Shown here: positions 10,826 through 23,049 of the stretch, one piece after another | Position numbering within the stretch: position 1 is the first letter of the stretch | Layout of the letters: every line of letters begins with the position of its first letter | Origin: Hysterangium stoloniferum | Lineage: Eukaryota > Basidiomycota > Agaricomycetes > Hysterangiales > Hysterangiaceae | NCBI GenBank assembly: GCA_015178975.1 | Contig: WHVD01000040.1 | Coordinates: 186,001-250,000, forward strand | Direction: 5' to 3' | DNA: 64,000 nt | Notes under the pieces: generated by a model | Database searches by the model: none | Seen by the model: the letters and a program-made list of their open reading frames with translations, nothing else | What the model was told of the DNA's origin: nothing | Position numbers and translations under genes: made by a program

Positions 10826-13319
10826 TTGACTCTCCATGTTTCCGAGATTATCCGTCTCAACACGTCCGCTCTCTCTAATCCCAACTCATTATTTGAAAAA
10901 CTCGTCTCTGACCTTCTTGGAAATATAGTGTTCCGAGCTCTGATAGATTCCAGCTCCACACACTGTTTTGTAGATACCACCTTTGCCATGAAACATAATC
11001 TGAAACTCCATTCTGTTCCCACAATTTCTTTGCATCTGTTTGATGGCACTAGCAATACGGCAATTACCCAAGCCTGCAACATGTCTACCCAGTTCCCATG
11101 TCGAACATTCCAGATGGTTACTTTTTTCATAACACAGTTGGACTCTAGCTGTTCGGTAGTTTGTGGATACAACTGGCTCACCCGATATAATCCATTGATT
11201 GACTGGGCAGTATTAATTTCCAAATTCCCGACACTTCTGTTCCTCCTGCAGCATCTTTTCTGGCCAGAGCCTTTTTGGCCTCGACGGCACCTCTGGCTTC
11301 TACTGAAACTTCCGAGCCTCCAAAAATCTCTCTCATCAACACTTCGGCATTTGTTAGGGTGAGTAAACTGGATGGATCGCAGTGTTTTTTGATCAGCTTA
11401 AAAGTTGATGAAGCATCTGGACATTTTGTAACTCCAGAATTATCCGAGCTAAAAGCCGACCTGGAAGGAGTTCCCGAAAAATACCATGATTTTACGGATA
11501 TTTTCAGTAAGCAAAAGCTGACCAGCTTGCACCACATAGGCCCTACGACTTAAAAGTTGATATTGAGCCTGGTTCAAACCCTCCATTAGGACCTATTTAC
11601 CCATTATCCCAATCGGAACTTTTGTCTATTCAGGAGTCCTTGGATGAACATCTGTCGATAGGTTTTATCCATCCCTCAAAGTCTCTATATGGAGCACCCA
11701 TCCTTTTCATCAGAAAGAACGATGGTTCCCTTCAACTCTGTGTCGATTTCAGAGGATTAAATTCCATGACATGGAAAGATAAGTACCCACTTCCACTCGT
11801 TACCGACTTACTCGATGCCCCATGGAAAGCTCAGATCTACACCAAAATAGACCTTAACCATGCCTATCATTTGGTCTGAATTGCCGAAGGCGACGAATGG
11901 AAAACTGCTTTTCGGACTCACTATGGATCCTTTGAATGGCTGGTTATGCTGTTCGGCCTTACCAATGCCCCTTTCACCTTTCAATGTTTTGTTAACGATA
12001 TATTTTCTGACATGCTTGATGTATGTGTTATAGTCTATTTGGACGACATTTTGGTATTTTCTGAGGATCCCACTCTTTATGACGAACAAGTCTGTGAAGT
12101 CTTCTGAAGACTCTGAAAACACGGTCTTTTCACCAACGGTAAAAAATGCTACTTTGACATGGATTCTATTGAATACTTAGGTTTCATTATCAGACCCGAG
12201 GGTCTCCATATGGATGAAACCAAGGTTCAAGTTGTCTGTGATTGGCCTGCACCACGGAAAGTCAAAGACATACAGTCATTTTTAGGATTCACAAACTTTT
12301 ACCATCATTTCATTCGGAATTACTCAGATATTACAATACCGCTTACTTGTCTTACCTGTAAATCTCAACCATGGGTCTTTGACGACAAATGCTGCCCTGC
12401 TTTCCAGACTTTGAAAAATGCTTTCACTTCCGCCCCAATTCTTTCTCATTGGAAACCTGACATTCTGATTATTGTGGAAACCAATGCTTCCAATTATGCA
12501 ATTGCCACAATTCTTTCCATTCAAGATTCTGACGGTGAAATTCATCCAGTCGCATTCCTTTCTCAAACACTGAAAGTGTCCGAACTCAACTACAACATTC
12601 ATGATAAGGAACTTTTAGCAATTTTTGAAGCTTTCAAACATTGGCGTCATTACCTCAAGGTTCCACAACTCCCATTGATGTTGTTACTGATCACAAAAAT
12701 CTCAAATATTCTTCTATCACTAAACTTTTGACCCACTGGCAAGCCTGCTGGTCTGAATTCCTTTCCACTTTCAACATGACTATCTGTTTCTGACCCAGAT
12801 GTCTTGGTGGAAAACCAGATGCCATGACTTGACAATGGGACATCTATCCTAAAGAGGGGGAAAGTAACTACGCTGTTGTTAATCCACATGACTTGAAACC
12901 AGTTTTTACAACACAGCAACTTTCCACATCTGTTTGAGCGACTTCCCTCTACTATCCAATTATGTGTAGCGTTATGATTATGGACATTGAGCAATTACAT
13001 CAAGATATCATCTCTGCACTCACTTCCACCCGGCTCTCAAGCCACACCTAGAAGTTCCCGATAGTCCCGACCAACCCTGATGGTCACAAGACTCTCAAGG
13101 TTTTACCCATCTCAATGGATGTATCTACATTCCAGATTCCAATAATCTCTGACTCCGCGTACTTCAGTACAAACACGATCATCCAATCTCTGGACATTAT
13201 GGCATTAACAATACTCTTGGTCTAATCTGTAGAGAATATACTTGGCCCAACCTCCAAGATTTCGTAACCCAGTTCTGTAAGTCATGCACCACCTGCTTAT
13301 GCTCTAAAACCCAGAGACC
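10826..13319 (+). pseudogene. pol: Gypsy-1 pol, broken and truncated
   Basis: The order is aspartic protease (ALIDSSSTHCFVD near 10935), reverse transcriptase with the catalytic box YLDD (near 12040), RNase H with VETNASNYAIA and [10 protein letters not shown], a linker, and the integrase HHCC zinc-binding region near 13150-13310. Stops are TGA: 11877-11879, two near 12104-12116, 12791-12793 and 12830-12832, all where Arg is expected. The integrase DDE core is absent because of the junction with Tc1-a. Confidence 0.9.
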
Positions 13320-14963
13320 TATGAGCTTTCCCACCCTATTCCAACCCATACAACCCCATACCATGAGGCTATTTCCTCCTCCATGTTTGACCATTGGTGT
13401 TGTAGTCCTGTCAGACACTGGTTCTCCTCTGGAGGATATCTGAAAACTATTAAGTATACCAAATTCTAATATACTCTAAAGGTCATTTAAACATCTGGGA
13501 TGTGATTCAAACATAATTTGGTTTTTAAAACTTTCAAAAAGTTTTAAACTCTCTCATACATTACAAACTAAAGAATCTTTCTGGACACGAGTAGACCATG
13601 AAAAAAATTAGTAGTTTGAAACACTAATACTTCTAAAAAATAGATACCTTTAGATAGTCCATTCCATGCATATGTTTATCATTGGCACCTCTAAATACAT
13701 ATGTATTACTTCGGAATAGATCTGTCAATCTGAACAGATTTCTACTTGATTCAACATACCCAGAATATATAGGTAATTTCACTTAATAAAGAAGGCCATA
13801 GGATGAAAAATTTCCAATGACATCTCATATATTTTACTAGGAAATAACTACAGATTAGTTTTTAAAAAACAAATTAACAACAAAAGTATTAGCAAGTATT
13901 TACATAAATTGGAAAACTATATACAATAGGTTCTATTAATTGACTCTGAATTATTTAGGATGTAATATGAAGAATTGTTTCTTATGATTGGTGGTTAATA
14001 ATATAATACTCTCAGAGGATATGTCACTATTTAAAGATGGATTTTTGTAGCAATTTTGCTTTTATTAGTAAACATTTGATATTATAATGATTACGGACAA
14101 CCTCCTCTTTGTTTCCATACATACATATGACTTTCCATCTGACCCAGTCCTGTTAATATTTGTCTCATCTGACCATAACACCCTCTTCCAGTCCTCCACA
14201 GTCCAATTTTGATGATATTGGGCAAATTTGAGCCACTTCTGACAATGAATGGCTTTGAGCAATGGTCACTTTTGCTTTGTTGCAGAGTAAAAACCATTCT
14301 CCTTCAGTATATTTCTGACTGTTTTGGGAGTGACAGGGTTGGAGATGATAGAATCAATGAATTGGGTAGCCTGAACTGCATTATCAAGCTGTCCAGAGCT
14401 AATTTAATGGATTATTGACTGTTTGTCACAACCAGAAAGCTCAGAAGGATGACCCCCAGGATTGTTCTCCTTGTTCCCATCCACTTCCCTACTAATCCTA
14501 TTCACAGTACTCTTACCTAGACCAGTTCTTTCCTGGATTTGGTGATAGGAATAGCCTTCATTGAGGAGAGACAATAGAAGAGCATTGAGCAGCAGAAATA
14601 GATCTCATGATGGTGGTAAGAAGTCAGGATGTAGTTGAACCACTTTAAACCTGTCAAACAAATACAAATAAAGTCATGTGACATGTTCTATTGTCCCCAC
14701 AGCCTCCCTCTGCCTTGTACTGGTGTATAACAGTAGGAACACAGGTCAAAAAATAAAGGGTCAAAAAACTGTCCCAATGAGTAGCTGTATTGTTTTATTT
14801 ATTATTTAATGGGTTTTGATTCAAATCACATGAACCAAGGCTTACCTTTAAGCCATGATCCTATAGTACCTTTGATAATTTACTTAGATTTTCTGCTTAT
14901 ATCAGTGGTCCATACTAATCTTTCAAAAATGAGAAAACATTGGGACAGTTTTTTGAGCCACTG
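13320..14963 (-). mobile_element. Tc1-a DNA transposon, left-arm copy, truncated
   Basis: On the reverse strand it starts at the terminal repeat next to TA (14964-14965) and contains the transposase start near 14608. It is cut off at 13320, within the region encoding GWNRVGKLI, by the Gypsy-1 junction. A 675 bp MITE interrupts it. The same insertion, complete, is in the right arm at 34672-37068. Confidence 0.85.
13431..14105 (+). mobile_element. MITE-2 inserted in the Tc1-a transposase
   Basis: A 675 bp AT-rich insertion with GGAGG and CCTCC ends (ggaggatatctgaaaac to ggacaacctcc) and the 3 bp duplication tct (13428-13430 and 14106-14108). The right arm has the empty site near 35520. About 340 bp of a second copy lies inverted at 62163-62505. 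Confidence 0.85.
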
Positions 14964-14965
14964 TA

Positions 14966-15371
14966 TTCTGTAAATTTATATTTCATTACCCCAAATTTTT
15001 CTCTTTAAGATATGGATATTCTTTTAAAATATCTACAAATATCAGGGTTAAACAGGATTATTTGGAATATGACATAATCCTTGGGATAAGAGAGATTCTT
15101 TAATAGACATGCAAACATTTAAATATATTTGGTTTAGAAAGTTAACCAGAATTATTTTGCCTGCCATCCATATTGTGTATTCCAAAAGGGATAATCTACA
15201 GATGATTGTTTGACTAAATTTTATCAGATATGGGATGAGTATTAATATTTTCCCACTCTTCAGAATATCATCTGATGAACTGAATTTGATAAAACATTAA
15301 TTCTACAGCAAACAATATAAATATATATAATTGCATGGATAAACAACCTTTAAAGCTTTGGGTTATCCTCC
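14966..15371 (+). mobile_element. MITE-1 remnant next to Tc1-a
   Basis: It is the portion of MITE-1 outside the Tc1-a insertion, ending ttatcctcc at 15371. It matches 34671-34264 in the right arm and is related to 9790-10271. Confidence 0.8.
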
Positions 15372-15676
15372 AAGCCAGAACCCTCTCTTATGTACAAAAG
15401 CTATTCCAGCAGTATGTTTTTGATGTCTGGGCAGTCACAGAGAAGAGAAGATTGAAATTTCTGAGTCAAAATCAACCAAGGATACATGTAGAACTTTACA
15501 ACCAGGTGGTCAATGCATTTTCAAACGAGGATGTCAATCTGAATAGTATTGGTCAAAGGGCGATACTGCCTTCTCCATTTACTAGCAGTTCAAAGGATAT
15601 GAGCCAAAGTCTGCAAAATTCATTTGCCATGGAATGGAAGTATGGCAATACCAACACCTTTGTCACCATGACTGCC
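15372..15676 (+). pseudogene. Helitron replicase N-terminal region, fragment
   Basis: It encodes ARTLSYVQKLFQQYVFDVWA and onward to FVTMTA, the region before the Rep motifs of fungal Helitron helicase-like proteins. The right-arm copy (33727-34263) extends further into the Rep region. Here it stops abruptly at the inner end of the palindrome and runs into LTR sequence. Confidence 0.75.
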
Positions 15677-15689
15677 AAGAGGGGTATCT

Positions 15690-16403
15690 AAGTCGATATT
15701 CTGATTGCCTAGTAACTACAACTACAGCGGGTTCATATACAGGTAACAGGCATCTAGAAAATACTAACTGGGAGAAGAGTGGAATACAGTATTGACAAAT
15801 AAACTTGACTAGGAATGGGAAGTTACTATTAGTTTGGAGGCCGTGAAATAACCGAGAGCGGAATTAAGAAGAAAGGAAATAGTTCAAGGGTTACAAATAT
15901 ATATATACATATGTGAAACATAGGATAGAGTGGATCATCATAATAAAAGGGACGTATCAGAGTTTAACCAGAGAGTTCAAGTATATTTTGACATGGGCAT
16001 AAACAGAGTTTGATCACCACGAAAGTGTACATCAGCATCGGGGGCCGATGGTTTCCGATGTGATGACTTGAATGGTAACTTGAATTGTCGATAGGTGATG
16101 ATAACCTCGGGGACTGATAGGGCTGCGACACAGTCGTAACAACAAGTATATATGGGCATATGTGAAACATAGAGTAAAATGGATCATCATAATGAAAAGG
16201 GGACGTATCAAAGCATAACCAGATGGTACGAGTATATCTTGACAGGGGCATAAATTGGGTTTGATTGTTGTGAAGGTATACATCAGTGTCGGTGTTTTGA
16301 AGGTTGCCAAAATGATGACTTGATCAATAACTTGGAACTTTGATAGACAGTAGTATTCTCGGGGACTGTCGGATTGTGACATGGTTACAACATGGTCATA
16401 ACA
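15690..16403 (-). mobile_element. Truncated LTR with a tandemly repeated 258 bp end
   Basis: On the reverse strand the sequence matches the first ~440 bp of the solo LTR at 41743-42465 (start tgttacgactgtgtcgc). The LTR start occurs twice, ending at 16141 and 16403, because about 258 bp is repeated in tandem with divergence. The other LTR end is missing. Confidence 0.75.
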
Positions 16404-17043
16404 ATTCTAAGGTAAATGTGACTGCTGATGTGGTGTTTAAAGACATTATTGACTCATAAGTATTCAAGCCCAGTTGCAAAGAGAGACTGGATATTGTGTG
16501 TATAAAAGTATAGTATTATAAACAACTAAGAAAAAATTTAAATCATAATCTAAATTAGATCACATGCTCTTATAAATACTCAAAATTGTTGATAAAAAGT
16601 AAAGTTGTGGGATGGTGGGCTTGTCCCCACAGGTTATACATAGCCTTGTTCCTCTTGACTTCACATGGTCATGACTTCAAATGACTTTGTATTACAAAAT
16701 TGAAGTTGACCATTTTTACTTCCATTCTCAGTCATCTTGGGCAGGGCCCATGACTTAAGCATTTCAGACCTTTGAGTCATGTGAAGGAGCAAACGGCGGG
16801 ACAACGATATTAAACCGATATACTACAGAATCGCTAGCAAATTGTAGGAAGTTGAAGGAGGATATATGGGATGGCTGCGGCGTTCCGGTCTCTAGCGTTA
16901 ACGGACTTTCTTCGGGTAGGGATGTAAGAACATCCTGTGGAATTAACAGATGCTCGTTGAGCGCTCCTGTGTCGATCGGGATAACAAAGACTCTAAATAT
17001 CCCCCACCGTTATACGTTTCAGCCTTCCATCCTTCTTCTCAAC
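16404..17043 (+). other. Upstream region of caspase gene 1
   Basis: AT-rich up to about 16780, then GC-richer sequence continuous with the gene. The reading frame is open from ATG 16852, which would add 64 residues. I chose ATG 17044 because the upstream residues show no domain. No clear TATA box or other promoter motif is visible. Confidence 0.4.
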
Positions 17044-19212
17044 ATGATATCACGCTCTCCATCTTCACCTACAATCCAGTGCGTCGTTCAGCTGCTTACA
17101 GGAGGTATTGCTCACATCATCCTCAGTATCGAACAGGCCAAGCCGATCCTATTCGCATTGCTGATTGGCATTGATGATTTTCAGAACAAATCAATTCCTC
17201 CCCTGCGCGGCGCGGTCGCTGATGCAAAGGACATGGCAATGTTCTTGGCCGAGAGGTACGACCTCCGCGCACGGACGCTACACAACCAAGAAGCGACACG
17301 CGAGGCGATCATTGCTGCATTCCATGATCTTAAGTCTGATTTTCGGATTTCCCCCTTCGACCCGATCCTCATTTACTATGCCGGACATGGAAATCATTTT
17401 CCTGAACCTGATGGATGGAAATGGTATGCAGAAGGCGGCAGCATCCAGACCATAATACCTTACGATACTATTACCATGGATTGCAACGAAATTCACAATG
17501 TGATTTCTGATCGCGCCTTAGATGACCTGCTGGAGAGCTTGGCGGAGAGCAAGGGCAGTAACATTGTAGGTAGCTCATTTAGTTTGTGGGCTCGAATCCG
17601 CCGCTCACCAGCGAACAATTCTGGCAGACTGTTATTTTAGACTGTTGTCATTCCAACTCTGGCACAAGAGCCATCGAGTCCCAGTTCGTATCCAGGTGTG
17701 CAAGGCTTTGCGGTACTCTTCCACCGGATCAGGATAGCGACATCCTGAAGTCTACCTCGGCTATCCATATAGCACAACTTTCTGTTGATTCTACGTATCC
17801 TGAATTTGGTAGTCACATTCTACTTGCAGCATGCGGTCATGAAGAAAATGCCTATGAGATCAGGGGGCGGGGGTGTTTTACAAAGGCCTTGACCGATACA
17901 TTGAAGGATATGGCCTTCGGAAGCGTCACATGTACTGAACTATTGAACCTACTACAAGACATACCACCGTAAGTCACCTTGAATCCTCAATTTCCAATGT
18001 TTTATTGACAGGATCTTTGATACACAGTGATCAAAACCCGCATTTTCAAGGCAAATTCCCGGAGCGATTTCTATTCAGTGATAAGAAACTGGACGAATTC
18101 ACTTTTCCTGTGATAAAAAGAGAGAATAATGAACTTGTGTTGTTGGCCGGCACAGTGCAAGCAGTTGCAGCTCACTTTGTTTTCGAAGTTAGCACAATAG
18201 ACGGTGAGATTCTAGGTAGATTCAAGCCCACCGGCATTGCACAGGAAAAAGTGATACTCCACCCCGAGTCTGGGTCAATAGACACGTCAAACACCATCAT
18301 CCCGGAGTTCCCTAAACGTGCGAGAGCACGCCTGGTTGAGGCGACGCTGCCAGATGAAGATAGATTCAAGGTTCACTTTTCAAGATCATTTACCGATCAA
18401 TTTGTGAAGTCTGTGGAGGCTGCGACAATGCGTAGGATCAAAATGATAGATACAGACACCGCGGCCGACATTTTAGTGTTTATCGAGGGTGGAGAGGTGG
18501 CCTTTACGATATACTTACGACCTCTAAAACACAAGGAGAGGCTTAGGCGAACCACTCGCGAAGACGTCACATCAATATCAGACGTCTTACTAAAGGCTGC
18601 AAACTTTTGTTGGCATTTGTGTAGGGAAGGCCAAGAGGAAAGTGACGTTTTGACGGAGTTTTATCATGTGGAGGAACGAAGGGAGCAATCTGATAGCGGT
18701 TTTAGACCGATTCGGCGACCAGTCGAGCCGATCAAAAATCTAATTATAGACGGAACTATTGATATCACCGTCGATCCAGTGCAAAACAACTACGGAATGA
18801 AGTTGAAGAACAACACAGATCTAGATTTCTATCCTTACATCTATTACGCTGACGTGAGATCCTTGAAATTTGGTGAATATTTCATTTCAATCCCCGAATA
18901 TTTCTTACTCTCTATTCAGATGATTTGTATGATATTAGTTCAACCGGTCTTCAGAAGGTCGATGCACCGCTTCCCCGTCGTTCAGAGTTCGTCATTGGTT
19001 ATGGTACAACTACAAGGAAGAAATTATCTTTCCAGAATTCTTCTCCACTACCAATGCAATATGGATTTATCAAAATTTTCCTTACGACTTCGCCCTTGTC
19101 AACATCACCTATTGCAATGTCGCCATTTGCTACGTCTACGCTCCGCGGCCAGGTTATACAAAATGGTTATTGGTACACATGCCTCATCAAAACTGCAGAA
19201 AAATACCCCTAA
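17044..19212 (+). CDS. Caspase-domain (peptidase C14) protein 1, four exons
   Basis: Exons 17044-17565, 17628-17968, 18028-18872 and 18920-19212 keep one frame and give 666 residues. Introns are 62, 59 and 47 bp with GT-AG ends. The caspase p20-like core runs from about residue 36 (FALLIGIDDFQNKSI) and has the catalytic His in YYAGHG (His115) and Cys in DCCHS (Cys181). The remainder is a separate C-terminal region with an NNYGMKLKNNTDLDFYPYIY segment and IGYG motif, typical of this Agaricomycete family and reminiscent of DUF4384 of bacterial caspase-like proteins (inference). Such cytosolic metacaspase relatives usually cleave after Arg or Lys and are linked to cell death, but the substrate here is unknown. 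It is a diverged paralog of the gene at 49375-51634, in the same orientation as the partial copy at 1-95, and lies in the palindrome spacer. Confidence 0.88.
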
Positions 19213-19520
19213 GGAAGGTGGGGAAGTACCGCTTTGTATGTCACATAGTTTGTAATTAGTTACTCCCGGCTCCGAAAATATTGCCAGCTCTTACATAATC
19301 ACGTGGAGCTTACACGTGTCTTTGTGTATTTCCTTTTGTGACCATGTCCTATTGAGGGTTTGTGTACATTCCAGCTTCCCATTTATTCTCCTTCAGAGAC
19401 TTATTTTAAAGTGATTAAAGTTTAAATTATATACATTATATGTATTTGTAAATTCACTGAACCTAAAAAACATATGTCAGTCTCCTTTTGGAATCTTGCT
19501 GAATACTTAGTCATGGATTA

Positions 19521-20354
19521 TGTTACAACCGGAAATCCTGCTGGACTCCGGGCACTAACTTATATGCACCCATGCCCTATACACACCCATTATCAGTTTA
19601 CCGGAATTCCCACTGGACTCCATATGTCAGACTTGTCTACATTTGACTTTGTTATGTTGTGTTTCAGTCACCGGAAAACCCACTGGACTCTGTCCCTGTT
19701 TATGTCTGACCTCATCCCATGTATTAGTCACCGGACCCCACTCGTAAAACCCATCACCCCTCTAACAGAGCCCCATTCCCATTTTAGTCAAATGACCTGT
19801 CACGATTCAGACTCTGCTCCCACTCCATTTCCTGTTATGGTTCATGATTTGTCATGATTTGGACTCTGCTCCATTCCGTCCTGTTCCTAACACCAAATTT
19901 GGTGTTCTATTCCCATTTCATGTTTTGCTAGTTTCATTTCATCATTACTGGATTTGGTATGTCATTCACTCCATGGTCTATTTAAACTGGCAGATGTTGT
20001 ACATACAATCCAGTCAGAAAATTGGCTTAGATTCCCTCCAGTAATCTAATACATTTTCCACTCTAAAACCCTACTTGAATCACACCGCTCACACTAGTTG
20101 GAGCCCATGGGCTCCGGTGCATCTATCTCTCTTACCTATCTCGACCTACGACTTGACTCACAACCTCTTGACCCACAACCTCCGACCCACAACCCCTAGA
20201 CTCACGAACCCCGCCCAGGACCCCTGGGATTCCTGTCCACCTTCCTGAAATTGGACAACACGATCTCATGAGGGTGCAGCCTATAAACTGAAGCCAAGTC
20301 CTACCGGATATTCCACGGGTTTCTCCGGAGACCTGCCATGTACGTACCCTAACA
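19521..20354 (+). mobile_element. Solo LTR, family G1
   Basis: It runs from tgttacaaccgg to gtaccctaaca. It is homologous over its length to the copies at 2026, 36172 and 63447, which lie in the opposite orientation. The flanking pentamers (gatta, aatca) do not match, so it may have formed by recombination between different copies. The hairpin is at 20277-20290. Confidence 0.8.
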
Positions 20355-20386
20355 AATCAAGAATAACATCCTTACATACTACATAT

Positions 20387-21850
20387 TTGGCTTGGAACAG
20401 TATTTTCATTCTTCCTCAATTTGTTTCTCTTGAAGTGTCAGATGTTTTGTTCCACATTGGACTTCTAACTTCTTATATGGCTGTAATTGCCCTTCCCATG
20501 TCATATTGGGGACTTCTGCAAATTCTAGCTCCCAATTTATTCTCTTTCATACTCATACCCCACTTTCCTTCCATTCCACTCATCTGTCTGTCATTGAATA
20601 TTTTAATATAAATTATTGTCTTGTATCCTACTAATCTCCAGTTCAAACATTGATTTAGAATCTTTCTGTTAAGAACCACATTGTTCAGGCCCCTATATGT
20701 ATTTTCAACCTACATATACTGTTCTCTGGCATTGTGATACCCAAATATTTCCTTTTCCAGCCACTCAGTTCTATTCTAATGACATTCCATTATTCCCTGC
20801 ATCACTTCACACCATATCATTTGCCACCTCAGAGTATTTATCTTTTTTCTATTGTCTTGTATTCCTTTTCTTAATATCCTGTTCAGTTTCCTGATTTCCT
20901 TTGTTCTGTTAATATTAAATCTCCATTTTCAGCTCTGTGTTTCCATTTACTTTAGTATAAAACCCCATCATGTACACTACTATCCTTCAGTTTGAATATT
21001 GACTCAGAATACACATTTGAAATCCCCCTCTCATATATAGAAGTGTATGCAATAATACCTTTATTTACCTTTTAAGTATTATTCGTACTGCTTAATCCTT
21101 TTGCTAGTGTCTGGCCAGACTGAGACTTACATATGACTCTTTGTTATCTTAGCCTCTGGACCCTCATTTACAGCTCAGTGCCATAATCCATCCTGCATTG
21201 ATACTCCCCTTCTACTCATTTGTCTGTCATTAAATATTTTAGTATAAATTATTGTCTTATATTCTACTAATCTCCAGTTGAAATATTGAGTTAGAACCTA
21301 CCTGTTGGGAACTACATACATATGTCATTTAGGCCCCTAATGTGTGTTTTCAACCTATACTCTGGCATCCTGATATTGGTATTCCTGATGCAACATCTCT
21401 GATGACAGTGTACTGACAACTCACCCACTTAATGACTTGATTTTCTAGCACATCCCATGTTCCTTCTGATGGCATTCCATTATTCCCTGCATCACTTCAC
21501 CATATCATTTGCCACCTCAGAGTATTTATCTTTTTTCTCTTGTCTTGTATTCCTTTTCTTGACCCTCTGTTCTATTTTCCCATTTTCCTGTGTCCTGTTA
21601 ATATAAAATCACCATTTTCAGTCCTCCATGCTTCTATTTACATTAATATAAAATCCTATCTTGTATACTACTACCCTTCAGTTTAAATAGTGACTCAGAA
21701 TACCCATTTAGAATCCCCCTCTCATTTATAGAAGCTTATGACTTATGAAATAATACATTTATTTATTTTTAAAGTATTGTTCATCCTGCTTAATTCTTTT
21801 GCTAGTGTCTAGCCACATTAAGACTTACTACCTTTGCAACCTTAGCCTCT
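20387..21850 (+). repeat. Tandem duplication of a degenerate LTR-like sequence
   Basis: The stretch from about 20540 to 21130 is repeated at 21195-21840 with the same order of motifs (catctgtctgtcatt, ctactaatctccagtt, ccttttgctagtgtct). A third partial copy is at 39130-39300. No coding sequence is seen. Confidence 0.7.
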
Positions 21851-22229
21851 GGACCTCCAGTTGATACATACATAGCTATGTACATAACTGCTATTATACA
21901 TCCTGCCACATTCCTCATCTATTCCTTCTACATGGGCCTTTTTATATTGTCATTTCAAAACCCATTGAGTTTATTTAATCCCAGTCTTTGAACTTTGGAG
22001 TATCTGAATAGTTATGTGAGGGGCCAATGGACTTAAGTCTTGGTTCTTAATAGTACTATTATATCTGTTGTCTCAGTTTTTGCCCTTGCCATGATTTAGT
22101 TCTTCATAACTCTTAGTGTCCCAAGCTTCTGGTAATTACACTGGGTGCTGTACATTTAAAGTCATTTCAAAATATCAATGAGGATGGAATAACAGTCCAC
22201 AAAGGATGTAACAGAATGGTTAGGAATAG
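21851..22229. other. Intergenic sequence with no recognised feature
   Basis: AT-rich, with no long ORF of known type and no clear repeat. Confidence 0.5.
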
Positions 22230-22400
22230 AACAGTTTAACAATGTTGTTTTACTGAATTTACTGGAATTTACTTGAGCTTGATTGGAATTTATTAGAATT
22301 TGATTGGATTTAATTAGAATTTACTGAAATTTACTGGAATTTTGTGGAATGTAGTAAAAGTTAATTGGATTTTACTGGAATTTGATGGATTTACAGGTTT
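22230..22400 (+). repeat. Degenerate short tandem repeat
   Basis: Repeating units of 11-14 bp such as ttactggaattt and ttagaatttgattgga. It is probably an old expanded microsatellite. Confidence 0.75.
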
Positions 22401-22599
22401 ACTGATATTTCATTTAATTGACTTCCATTCCCATAATTTTAGTATATTTTCTGGTATTTATTTTAATTCTTCTGAAATTGTTTGTAATTTTTTTTAACAC
22501 CCTGACACGGACTGACAGATGTGACAGATCCCTCAATAACATGCCAGGTGGGTGTTTGGCAACACCCACACATGAATGGCATGTGCATGTGGGACATTG

Positions 22600-22940
22600 T
22601 GTTCGTGTGGGTGCGTTCGTGAGGTAATGTGCCCAGTCACGTGACATGAGTGAGGCAGTGCATCATGCGACTGAGTGCATTACATCACAAAGTGCATGAA
22701 TGGTGCATCGTGCACAGCACATTGTGTTCATGTGCACATTTGTGAGGTAATGTGCCCTGTCATGTGATGTGAGTGAGGTGGTGTGTAAATGCACATCTGG
22801 CACCTGTGCACCCCCACATGCACATGAATGGATGCAGCCGCGCATTTGTGATGTAATGCACCTGGTCACATGATGTGAATGAGGCAGTGCATTGTGCGAC
22901 TGAGCACATTACATCACAAATGCGTGTGATAATAGTATAA
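22600..22940 (+). repeat. Imperfect ~120 bp repeats rich in GTGCA and CACATG
   Basis: Three diverged units share the order gaggtaatgtgccc, tcacatgatgtgaatgaggc, gactgagtgcattacatcac. Each contains short palindromes. Just downstream, gctcgctttgctcgc is repeated at about 22976 and 23011. Nothing coding is recognised. Confidence 0.65.
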
Positions 22941-23049
22941 CCAGTGTGCCATTGTGGGCATGGGAAGGCTAAGGCTCGCTTTGCTCGCAAATACACACCA
23001 TGGGAAACTGGCTGCTCGCTTTGCTCACAGTGCTTCTATTTTATGACTC

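Larger units (their letters stand above)
8411..13319 (+). mobile_element. Gypsy-1 LTR retrotransposon, truncated and inactive
   Basis: It has a 5' LTR of 543 bp (8411-8953, tgttatgacc to cacttaaca), then gag, protease, reverse transcriptase, RNase H and the start of integrase in canonical Gypsy order. It breaks off at about 13319, where it is fused to a reversed Tc1-a transposon, so the integrase core and 3' LTR are lost. The right arm shows the empty site (ctatttc region near 37180), so it arrived after the duplication. A MITE is nested in gag. Confidence 0.9.
1..15676 (+). repeat. Left arm of a giant imperfect palindrome
   Basis: Blocks of this interval recur reverse-complemented at 33960-49470. 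1-630 matches 49470-48836; 3838-6645 matches 48802-43420 once two solo LTRs are removed from the right arm; 6645-8400 matches 38945-37190; 13320-13430 with 14106-15676 matches the span from about 35640 to 33960. By eye the arms are about 97-99 percent identical. Arm-specific content on the left is Gypsy-1 (8411-13319), a MITE (13431-14105) and a minisatellite (5160-5293). The inner edge is sharp: both arms read through a Helitron ORF to the codons MTA and then diverge. Confidence 0.85.

Noticed and set aside
10609-11223. 204-codon ORF on the reverse strand of Gypsy-1
   Set aside because: It is the shadow of the gag-pol region, which has clear motifs on the + strand.
13197-13418. Chimeric ORF with Tc1 motifs followed by unrelated residues
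   Set aside because: It crosses the Gypsy-1/Tc1-a junction and is not a real gene.
16852-17043. Upstream ATG extending caspase 1 by 64 residues
   Set aside because: No conserved feature in the added residues. Kept only as an alternative start.
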